A stretch of 64,000 bases of DNA from assembly GCA_033439265.1 (NCBI GenBank), contig JAVTVX010000010.1, forward strand, positions 28,075,056-28,139,055, read 5' to 3'. The position numbers and the translations under genes are program-made. This DNA is from Dillenia suffruticosa (lineage: Eukaryota; Streptophyta; Magnoliopsida; Dilleniales; Dilleniaceae). Of the stretch, positions 24,790 through 34,816 are shown one piece after another. The notes under the pieces were generated by a model that had not been told where the DNA came from, searched no databases, and saw only the letters and a list, made by a program, of their open reading frames with translations. The stretch's first letter is position 1. Every line of letters starts with the position of its first letter.

Positions 24790-26482
24790 TCGATGGAGCC
24801 TAACTTGTCGAGAATATTATTCATGTGACTAGCCGTAGTTCTCTTGGTGAAAATATCAATAAGTTGTTCACTACTTTTTACGTGAGGGGTAATTATGATC
24901 TTGTTTTCAATGTTTTGTTGCACAAAATGACAATCCACCTCAATATGTTTGGTATGCTCATGAAACACTAGATTCGACGCAATGTGAATAGCCGATTGGT
25001 TATCACAAAAAAACTGAATTGGTATTATGACCTTGAACCCCAAGTCTTCAACTAGGGTTTTAAGCCATATAATCTCACTTGTTGATGCTGTCATAGCTCT
25101 ATATTCTGCTTCTGCACTAGATCTTGAAACTACTGATTGTTTCTTGTTTCTCCAAGACACGAGATTACCTCCCACAAACATGCAAAAACCTGTTGTAGAC
25201 CTTCTATCTTGAGAATCTTCGGCCCAATCCGCATCATAATATCCAATAATTTCAGAATTTCGGTTACACTTCATCCATATTCCACGCCCAAGAGAGCCCT
25301 TTAGGTACCTCAAGATCTTTTCGGCTGCTCTCCAATGTCCCACTTTTGGATTATGCATATGCCGGCTGATTCGGCTAACTGCATATGCTATATCTGGCCT
25401 TGTGATCGTCAAGTAAATGAGCTTCCCAACGAGTCTCTGGTATCTCGGTATATCTATAAAGAATTGATCATTACCATTTCCTTCTTCAAAAGTTGAGACA
25501 GGGCTACAAGCTGGTTTAGCTCCAATTTTACCTGTTTCATACAAAAGATCAAACGTATACTTTTTTGGGGATAGAATAAGTCTTTTAGAGGAGTAGGCAA
25601 GTTCTATATCTAGAAAGTTTTTTAGTTTCCCTAAATCTTTAATTTCAAATTTAGACTTAAGAAAATTTTTAACTGATCTATTTGTTTTATATCATTCCCG
25701 ATTATGATTATATCATCGACATAGATAAGTATAACAGTGACATTTTCATTAAAAAATTTTATAAATAAAGATGAGTTACTGTTGCACTTAAAGAAATCAT
25801 AACTGAGAAGAGCGGTGCTAAGTTTAGCATACCAAGCTCGGGGAGATTGCTTCAAACCATAGATGGCCTTATTGAGCTTACATACTTGTCCATCTTTGTC
25901 TTCAAGCCCTTGAGGAAGTCGCATGTAAACTTCCTCCTTCAATTCTCCTTGCAAGAATGTATTTTTTACATCCATTTGAAATATCGGCCAACTCCAGTTC
26001 GTTGCAAGGGACAATAAAACTCGGACTGTGGTCATTTTAGCGACCGGAGTAAAAGTTTCAGTGTAGTCTTCTCCATAAGTCTGAGTGAAGCCTTTGGCTA
26101 CAAGTCTTGCTTCGAGGTGGTCGATTGTTCCATCACTCTTATGTTTGACCTTGTAAATCCACTTGCACCCTACCGCTTTCTTTCCTTTAGGAAGAGTGGT
26201 GATCTCCCAAGTTTGATTCTTGATAAGAGCATCCAATTCTTCTTTCATAGCCTTCCTTCATCCTTGATGAGCATTAGCTTCTTCATAACTCAAAGGATCC
26301 TGCACTTGGTCAGTGCCATTCAAAAACTCTTGATGACTAGAATAAACATTATTAGTTGTATAAAAATCAGAGATATGATGTGATGTAAGTTTGGAGTTAT
26401 AATAAACTTCCTTATTCCATTCCGAAAGACGTCTTAATCTAGTTGATTTTCTAAGTGGAGGAGGTGATGAGGATGATTCCAT
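24790..26482 (-). pseudogene. copia reverse transcriptase and RNase H
   Basis: The RVT_2 domain lies at 26248-25631 (CKWIYKVKHKSDGTIDHLEA, MDVKNTFLQGELKEEVYM), with the catalytic box LIYVDDIII intact. After a frame break it continues to the RNase H half (25544-24790: PDIAYAVSRISRHMHNP, SRSSAEAEYRAM, FCDNQSAIHIA, KHIEVDCHFV). 26482-26258 is the linker before RT. A frameshift or stop around 25550-25630 and another at 26249-26257 break the polyprotein. Confidence 0.9.
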
Positions 26483-26601
26483 AATAATTTCCTAATTAAC
26501 TTGTTCTCCCCCTTGCTCCATATTTTGTTCTATAACTATTTCTTGGGGAGATTTATTTTCAACTCTTGGAGATTCCCAAAGAAGGATTTGTAAGTGTTTT
26601 T

Positions 26602-27942
26602 TTATGAAATCTTTATCTTTGCTATGATTTTGAAATAGAATTTATCTTCCAAAAATATTATATCTTTAGATGTATAGACTTTACTAGTTTCGGGTTTATA
26701 GCATAAATATCCTTTTTGAAATGATGCATAACTTATAAAAACACAACGTCTTCCTTTTCTTTCTAACTTATCTCTTATTTGAGAAGGAATATGAACATAA
26801 CATGTGTAACCTAATATTTTAAAATGAGATAAGGATGGTTCTTTTCTAAATATTTCTAAAGGAGATTTTCCTTTGAGAATTTTTGTGAGAAGTCGATTAA
26901 TTACATGTGCAGCTGTACTAATTATATCACTCCAGAATATTTTAGGCAAATTTGCAAAAAATATCATGGTTCTTGCTATTTCTAGTAAATACCTTTTTTT
27001 TCTTTCGACTACTCCATTTTGTTGTGGAGTATAGGGACAAGATGTTTGATGAATAATTCCTTTGTTTTCTAGATATTCTTTGAATTCATTACTCATATAT
27101 TCATATTCATTATCAGTTCTAAGAGTTTTAATATGAGCATCATATTGTTTCAAGATAAAGTTGTTAAAGTTTTTAAATGTTTCGAAAGCATGTGTCTTAG
27201 TGTGAAGCATGTATACCCACGCGTATCTAGAATTATGATCTATAAAGGATATAAAATATTTGAAACCTCTTCTGGATTCAACAGTGGATGTCCATATATC
27301 TGAATGCACAAAATCAAAGATATTTTTATAAATAGTTTCTGAAATTGGATAAAATACTCATGTTTGTTTCCCAAATATACATGCTTCACAATGATCATTT
27401 TTATAAACTTTTGTTGGAAAAAGTAATTTTAATGTTTGATCATTTGGGTAACCTAATCTAGTATGCCAAAGTTGATTATCTTCTTCACATGCTACAAGGG
27501 CTTGATTGTCTTGACCTAAAAAATATAAATTGTTCCTTCTAGATCCTCTACCAATCACTTGGTTTGACTTGAGATCCTGAAAAATAACAGTATCAGGATC
27601 AAAAATAGCTTTACAATTTTGGTCCTTAGTTATCTTACTAATTGACATAAGATTGGAGGTAAATTTATGAACATATAAGGCATTTGAGTTTTTTCCGAAA
27701 AATTCAACTTCTCCAAGTTCTTTAACCTTCAAATTTTGTCCATTAACTACTCTGACTATTTTAGGATTAAGGAGAGGTTTAAAACGTTTTACTTTTTCTT
27801 TATCCTTAACCATATGATAATCACATTCCGAATCTATTAACCAATTTTCAAAATAATAAGTAAAGTTTGAGGAGTTATCAGAATTATTGGCAACTTGTTT
27901 TAGTAGCTTGGTGATGCCTTCAAGAGCCGTTTCCAATGCCAC
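26602..27942 (-). pseudogene. copia protease, pre-integrase and integrase
   Basis: A 194-codon frame (27942-27358) carries the protease region, where the expected Asp-Ser/Thr-Gly triplet reads DSE (WLIDSECDYHM), and then the GAG_pre-integrase domain (LWHTRLGYPND, HCEACIFGKQT). After a stop, integrase (27309-26602) has KTLRTDNEYEY and TPQQNGVVERKKRY, including the catalytic Asp and Glu positions. The protease change and the stop at about 27357 make it non-functional. Confidence 0.87.
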
Positions 27943-27963
27943 ATTCTGTGCTACTTTTGGTGC

Positions 27964-28800
27964 TTATTGTTCTTTCCTTTTGAGATGCTCTGGTTTGAGA
28001 TGGGGATGAAGAATCCAACATTTCTCTTTGGTATGATTTAGCCTCTTACAATGTGAGCATCCTTTCTTATGAGGAGGTTGATAGACTTTGTTGCCAATGG
28101 GTTGTTCAGGTGCAGGAATAGAGACTTGTTGCACAACTTGAAATCCATGAACTTCAACTTTTGATTGTGAAGCCTCCTCAAGCCGCATGCTAGCCTTAGC
28201 CTTCTGAATTAGGAATCAGATTTCTTGATATGAGGGGAAATCCTTCATTCGAAGGATTTCTTGGCGAACATTTGAGAAGCGTTCGCCAAGAGAGACAAGA
28301 AGGCCAAAAGATTTATCTTCATCCTTCTGTTTCAACAATATTTTTGAATCACATGTGTGAGGTCTTAGCATTTCCAATTTATTCCATAGATTTTCATATT
28401 CTCCAAATAGTTGGGAAATAATTTTCTCCTCCTTCTGAATGTTGACGATCTTCCGCTTGATTTCAAAAATTCTTCCTACATTCGATTCTTACCCATATAG
28501 ATTGTACATTTGATCCCATAGAGATTTAGAGTTTGGACAAGATGATACCATGTTTTTGTGAGTTTGATCCATGGCACTAGAGAGGAGAGTGAAAACTTGA
28601 TCATCTCTTTCTTTCCATTCTTCATATATAGGGTCAGTAATATCAAGAGATTCACTTGTTATAAATTTCAAGAGTTTTAAAGTATTGAGTGATCTTTTGA
28701 TGTGTCCTACCCATTGAAAATAATTTGTGGATGTTAGAATTGTGAAAGAAAAAAGTTAGGTTTGAAATGAAGTAAACGAGGTCGGAGGATTTGCCATAGA
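27964..28800 (-). pseudogene. copia gag (broken)
   Basis: Gag pieces on the minus strand: DITDPIYEEWKERDDQVFTL (about 28650-28590) with LWDQMYNLYG (28520-28490), the UBN2-type gag core. Downstream comes a zinc-knuckle region (GCSHCKRLNHTKEKCW, near 28055-28010) with Cys/His spacing CX2CX4HX4C intact. Several stops and frame changes separate the parts. Confidence 0.8.
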
Positions 28801-28805
28801 ATTCT

Positions 28806-28817
28806 GCTTTGATACCA
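28806..28817 (-). other. Primer binding site of the copia element
   Basis: The minus strand reads TGGTATCAAAGC directly after the LTR terminus, matching the initiator Met tRNA 3' end with one mismatch. Confidence 0.9.
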
Positions 28818-29458
28818 TGTAAAAATTTGTAAAACTCACTTAAATTAACCAAAACCGTTCTGTAGTAGGGAGCATCAGGAAAGTTCCCAGAAAAGAGATG
28901 GAGTTCGTCTGTTCTCGCTTAACTACCTCTTTCCTTGGACAAATATTTGTAACTAGACAGAACTTTTCTAGACATGATATGCCATCGCATACTAGAGAAT
29001 GAACTTTTTAAAAGTTTGAAACATAAATTTAAATATGGACAAAGAGAGATAAAAAATGTGATCAAATGAAAGAGAAAAATAAGAAGAAAGATTTATCAAG
29101 AAAACAAGATTGAAAAATGAATAGAATTTTCTTTTATTGAGTATGAAAGAGAAATTATTTCAATATTACAAAGATAAAGAAAGGGAGAAGAGAGGTTTTG
29201 GAAGAGAGATTGTCTTCCAAATTATGTTTACAAAAGAAGAAAGAATCCCTATTTATAGAAGATGGTGGGAGAGAGAAAGAAAAAAAATAAAAATAAAAAA
29301 TAAAAAATATTGGATGAAGAGAGTGGAGTGGAGAAATGACTCCAACGCCGTTGGACTAGACATTGGGGCTCCAACGGCTATATAGCCGTTGGAGCTAGAG
29401 AACATGGCCCACTTGGGCTAAAAATCTTGGGCCCAAGTGGGGCTATATATTTTTAACA
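28818..29458 (-). repeat. 5' LTR of the copia element
   Basis: 641 bp, TGTAAAAATTT to TTTTTAACA on the plus strand. It matches the 24148-24762 LTR except for substitutions and an extra 30 bp or so next to the 26-bp palindrome (palindrome at 29369-29394). The extra piece, around CCAACGCCGTTGG at 29342-29354, looks like a partial duplication of the palindrome arm. Confidence 0.93.
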
Positions 29459-30240
29459 ATCTTCACATTGGGAAAATTCAACGAACTCTTGTCAGAGAAT
29501 TCATGCATTAGATAAATATGGAAGAAGACTTGAATGGAAGACATAGAAGATGAATTTCTGGACCAACCAAGAAATAATATACCTATCGACTTGCAAGACT
29601 TGCAAGACTTGCAGACGGAATGTATCTATCGCTGGCATCTTGTTTGAAAGGAAATTGCATTTAGGGTCCACATTGCGTTATCATCTTGCTCTTATCCTCT
29701 CATTGCATTTCGCTATATTTTCTTTCCCTCTTTTCTAGTTCATATTTCCTTTCCTATACAACTTTTGAGGAAAAAAAAAAAAAAAGATATATCCAAATAG
29801 ACTTGGAATGTTTACTCATTGACTTGAAAAATAGGTCTATTCAGCAAGGTTTTTCCGAGAAATTCTGCGTTTAGGGTGCACATTAAAAGCTTTTGATACC
29901 TAATTTACCCACGAAAAGAAGTATATATCTATTTGACACAAGTTCAACATTCCCGCACAATTATGATCTTTTTTTTCTACGTATATCTACGTTAATTTGG
30001 TCAAGTCTTTTAGGACTTCCCATAAAAAAAGGAATTATCATATCGATGCAATGGTAAAAGAAATTAATATATGATATGGAGGAATTGAAAAAACGATTAA
30101 TTCAAAGTAGGAAAAATGACACTCCAAAATCATTTCAAGCTTTAACCGAGACAAAATTCGAAGGAGGGGAGAGAGAAACCTTGGAAGACAGGAGAACTAG
30201 AACCCTAAAATGATCTATTAATTGATGATACATGTTTCTT
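29459..30240. repeat. Local duplication, copy A (right part)
   Basis: Together with 23975-24147 this is the copia-interrupted copy of a roughly 950-bp segment. It matches 30547-31250 along most of its length, starting CTTCACATTGGGAAAATTCAACG in both and ending near TGATACATGTTTCTTTATCTT. No coding function was recognised. Confidence 0.85.
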
Positions 30241-30364
30241 TATCTTTCAAGTTGAATTATAAATTTTATTTACAAAACTTTAAACAGTAAAAATGATATT
30301 TAACATACTCAGATTACTTAGTACAAAACCATAAACAATAACATTTGGTCGTGTTTTCTCTAAT

Positions 30365-31250
30365 TTGAGGAGCTTTTATGGTATTCTTACATTTATTTGT
30401 AAAGAAAATTAACCTTCTCTAAATTTAGATTCTCAAACTATCTATCTAGCCTTCTCAATTTCTATGCTTTGCTTTTCACTTAACACTTCAATTCCTTTCT
30501 CTGATTCATTTCATTGCTAGAATTGCTTTTTCTTGACTAGCCATGATTGCCTTCACATTGGGAAAATTCAACGAACCCTTGTTAGAGAATTCATGCATTA
30601 GATAAATATGGAAAAAAGACTTGAATGGAAGACATAGAAGATGAATTTCTGGACCAACCAAGAAGTAACATACTTATTGACTTGCAAGTCTTGCAGAAGG
30701 AATTTATCTATTGACTAGCAACTTGTTTGAAGGGAAATTGTGTTTAGGATCCACATCTCATTATCATCTTGCTCTTATCCTCTCCTTGCGTTTCGCTGTA
30801 AAATATGTTAACTCCTTGTGGAAAACAAAATCAAAATGATATATCCAAATAGACTTGGAATGTTGACTCCTTGACTTGTAAAATATGTCCTATTCAGCAA
30901 AGTTTTTCCAAAGAAATCTGCTTTTGGAGTTCACATTAAAAGCTTGTGATACCTAATCTAATTTACCCGACAAAACAAGTAAATATCTATTTTATACAAG
31001 TTCAGCATTCCTGCACAATTATGTATTTTTTTCTACATATATCTGCGTTAATTTGGTCAAATTTTTTTGGACTTTCGACCAAAAAATAAATTATCAAATC
31101 AATACAATGGTAAAAGGAATTAATATATGATATCAAGGAAGTCTTAATCGAAGCAAAATCCGAAGGGGGGAGAGAGAGAAACCTTGGAAGACCGGAGAAC
31201 TAGAACCCTAAAATGATCTAGTAATTGATGATACATGTTGCTTTATCTTC
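30365..31250. repeat. Local duplication, copy B (uninterrupted)
   Basis: The tandem partner of copy A, without the copia element. 30540-30560 therefore serves as an internal empty-site reference for that insertion. The sequence is non-coding as far as can be seen. Confidence 0.85.
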
Positions 31251-34200
31251 GCAGCCCGAGGTTGAAATGTTATTATCTGAATGGTGATGAACAGGACTCA
31301 AAATTAAGGTTATGGATTGGGTAAGCGTGGAAAGGAATTATGGAGCTTTATCTTTAATCAAGATTTTGATTAGAGCACCTGCGACAAAGAAGAAACCATG
31401 AATGTCACCATCCGAGCGTGTCGGAACGTCAAGAACCTCATAATCTTTTCAACATTATTAGTGCATTCAATTTCCTTTTGATTTTTCAAAGTAGCTGTTT
31501 AGATAGCTTTCCTTCCTTCCTCCTCGAAAGTTCTTAAATTATTGCATTTCATTATCTTCCAACACCCTGACAATGATAGCACAGCCTATCCAGAAAAGGC
31601 TTTTATTCCAATACTCTTCTCAAATGCCCCACAATTGAGCAATAATTAGTAACCTAAAAACGGTATCTAAAGAATTTTAACATCTATTAGTCCTCTAAGA
31701 AGCTGAAAGTTATAGCAAACAGGTTCTTCTCTTTCTCCAAATTAACAAAAAATCCTAGATAATTTTTGATAAACTATACATTAATGCACAATTTTGTTCA
31801 TGCATTAAATTTCCAACTCTTAGAACCAATGTGGACTTATACTATAGGTAATGTGCCAAACCAAGAAGTTTCCTTCAATTTATGGCGTCCACTCCATAAG
31901 CCAGATGAAAGAAGAAACCATAAGTGTTACCCTCACGGCGGCTACCAAGAATGCATCGTCAAGAACCTCACCATCTTTGACAAGTCTTACTCTATTATTA
32001 ATGCATTCACTTTCCTTTGATTTTTCAGAGTAATTGATTGATCCGCGTAAGTTCTTCGAAATCATTGACATTCAGTTTCTTCAAACACTCTAACAATGTA
32101 TCACAATTGGGCAATAATCTACCTAAAGTTCGGGTATCTAGTGAATTTTAACATCCATTATATGACCAAGAAATTGAAATTTATAGAAAATTGATTCTGC
32201 TCCTCCCCTAAATTCTTTGGAGTGATCGGGGATGTTGATTAAACTAATCAAAATGATTACCCTACACATCAATTTCATGCGGTTACTTTGAAATCAACAT
32301 AAAGAAAATGCTGATAAAGCTATTTCACATAACGGCGGATATACATCTACTAATACAAGACATTTCTAATGTCTAGCCTGAGATAAGCTTTCTATCAGCT
32401 TAAGCTTGCTAATTATACGGTGATTTATGGATTTTTTTTTATCAAAAGTAGACAGAATATTTCCTAGTATTGTAGTGGATTAACCGACCATCTAATTCTT
32501 GGAGCCCCATTTTCATATGTTCCTGGTGGGGGGATGTCAAATATTAAGCCCCCAACAACAAAGACATTTTTTTTAATGGTATTCTTACATGATTTGTAAA
32601 GAAAATTAACCTTCTCTAAATTTAGATTCTCAAACTATCTATTTAGGCTTGTCAGTTTGTATGATTTGCTTTTCACTTAAAGAAAATTTGTAAAGAAAAT
32701 TAAACATCTAATTCTTTGAGCCCCATTTTCATACATTTCTTATTTTCGTCGCTAAACAAATTAGCAACGAATTTTTGTAAAATTTTTATTGTTAAATTCG
32801 TCCCTAAAATCGTGTTTTTTTAAAATATATACTTTCTTAGTACAACTCATTTGCAGAATGTCATCCTAACCATCCTCATTTTCCATGACTGTTCTACTTT
32901 ACATGCAAAATATGGGTGCTTGGAAGAATGCGATCACACTGATTCAAGTGACATAAAATTACAAGGATCTAACATTAGGCATTTATATGCATATATATGC
33001 ATGCACGTAAGTATGTATGTATTTATGCAGTGGTGAAGTACACAGTACTGCACCAAATGATTTGCCACTTAATCGACAGTCCACTTATAGTTTTACCAAC
33101 GACAATAGTTTAAAGCATATAAAGTAACGAGCATGTTGTGGGTGGGTAAAACATTCTAGGGGTGAACATCGGAGGGTTTATGTAAGAAAATCAACACGGG
33201 CGACCACATTTTTGAACTGCACCGGTCATTTTATCATTCAAAACTATATGATTTAGGTTAGTGAAGTGCGGTTGGGTTGGCAAGTTGATTACCGACGTAT
33301 AGCTAAAATAAGTATTTATCATTAAAAATTTTCACCAACAGTTAATTTAACAAAAATTTATCACCAAAACACTATATGATTATATATATAAAAAAAAGAT
33401 AATAAAAGTATGATATTTAAAATGAAGTCCACAAATCACACACCTCCAATACTAATATATAATTTAAATTCATATTTCAACAAAAATTTGCAAATACTAA
33501 TTTAAAATTATATTGAAGAGAAAAAAATAAACTACAAAACTAGAATTCTTAATTAAACTAATGATGTAGGTATATAATTATAATTTACAAAATAAGAAAA
33601 GGAAAACAAATAAAATATATATTTGTATATATATATGGCGACGGGTTGGGTTGACGGAAATAAAACGTAAAGAAGAGACTCCATCCATGCATGAATGCAT
33701 TGTGTTTGATGGAAGCTAAGAAACAATTGTATTTCCCCAGCGGATGCGGTGCCAGGCAAGAGAGGCTCAACCAATATCCTTCTTTTTTGACTCTATCCAA
33801 ATATTTATTTAGTTGCTCAACTTTAAATACAGCAACAGTTCCAAAATCGCCGGTTTCAATAAAGGAACCAAAGATTCTAGATTCTTAATTTTGAGAAACC
33901 GGAACTGAATCTTAAAGGGCGAGCTCTGGTTGCGGCCCTGGAAGTGCTGCTCTTGGCCCCAAACAACTCCAATTTTAAAAGATTTCAAGTCCGACTTCAA
34001 TCAATTTTGATTCTAAAATCATAACTAAAAAAATAAAAATAAAAAAATAAAAAAAAGAAAAATATGGATCTTTTTTTTTTTTGTAAAAAAGGAATATGAA
34101 AAATATAACTAATTAATGACAAAATGAATTTAATTAAAAATCTATTGTATTTTCTTTGTTGACAATATAATCAATTCAAATGTAAACATTTGAAACACAC

Positions 34201-34650
34201 TTTATTACTGTTCATGATATCTAACTTATTTGTATACAATAATTTTTCTTGTTAAATACTTATTGCCCCTATTAAATTTATAAGATAATTTATTTAAATT
34301 ATTTTTAATATAAAATGTATAGACATTTTTATAACTGTATTTTGATAACTATATTAGATTTAGCATTAAATTAAATAAAAAATTTTCAAATCTACATTCA
34401 AACGAACAATAAGAGCTTTTTAATATTTTTAATTTTTGTGACCAACAAATTTATATGTTATCATTGTGCACCATGTAAGGCAATTTGTCCGGCCTCAGTT
34501 TCAAATTTTGACATTGTTCACCATCGAAAATATTACACAAATCAATTTTGAAGCTCTCTCTGTTTCTAGTTTGCTTGGCAATGGGGAAATTTTAACATTG
34601 TACACCGCTGAAAATTTTATGAAATTTAATTTCTTTGTTATTTTACTCCT
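31251..34650. other. Intergenic, relics of duplicated sequence
   Basis: Contains two diverged copies of an unidentified segment (about 31375-31510 and 31840-32035) that recurs at 44160-44320. It also contains a third partial copy (32340-32640) of the segment at 23751-24060. 32700-34650 is AT-rich with no gene seen. Short open frames at 31766-32071 overlap the repeat and show no recognised domain. Confidence 0.6.
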
Positions 34651-34655
34651 TTTAC

Positions 34656-34782
34656 TGTAACACCAAGCTTAAAAAAAAAACAAAAAAAAAAAAAAAAAAA
34701 AAACAGTATTTGGAGACGCAGCGTTTTGGGACAAAACGCTGCGTCCCCAATTGGGGATTAGGGTTAAAACCCTAACCCCCTT

Positions 34783-34816
<34 letters not shown>

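Larger units (their letters stand above)
24148..29458 (-). mobile_element. Ty1/copia retrotransposon, complete in outline but inactive
   Basis: 5.3-kb minus-strand element with two LTRs, a PBS (28806-28817), gag, protease, integrase, then RT and RNase H (the copia order, integrase before RT) and a polypurine tract at 24763-24774. The flanks ATATT (24143-24147) and ATCTT (29459-29463) are probably a 5-bp target duplication with one substitution. A related uninterrupted sequence in this window (30540-30560, GATTGCCTTCAC) shows what the site looked like without the element. The coding region has frame breaks, and the LTRs differ by many substitutions and an indel, so the insertion is fairly old. 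Confidence 0.93.

Noticed and set aside
31766-32071. Small protein genes of 60-84 codons
   Set aside because: They overlap a non-coding duplicated segment whose copies at 31.4 and 44.2 kb do not keep any frame.
34753-34779. Interstitial telomere sequence (TTAGGGTT/AACCCTAA)
   Set aside because: Only one inverted pair, not an array; it is part of the LTR palindrome.
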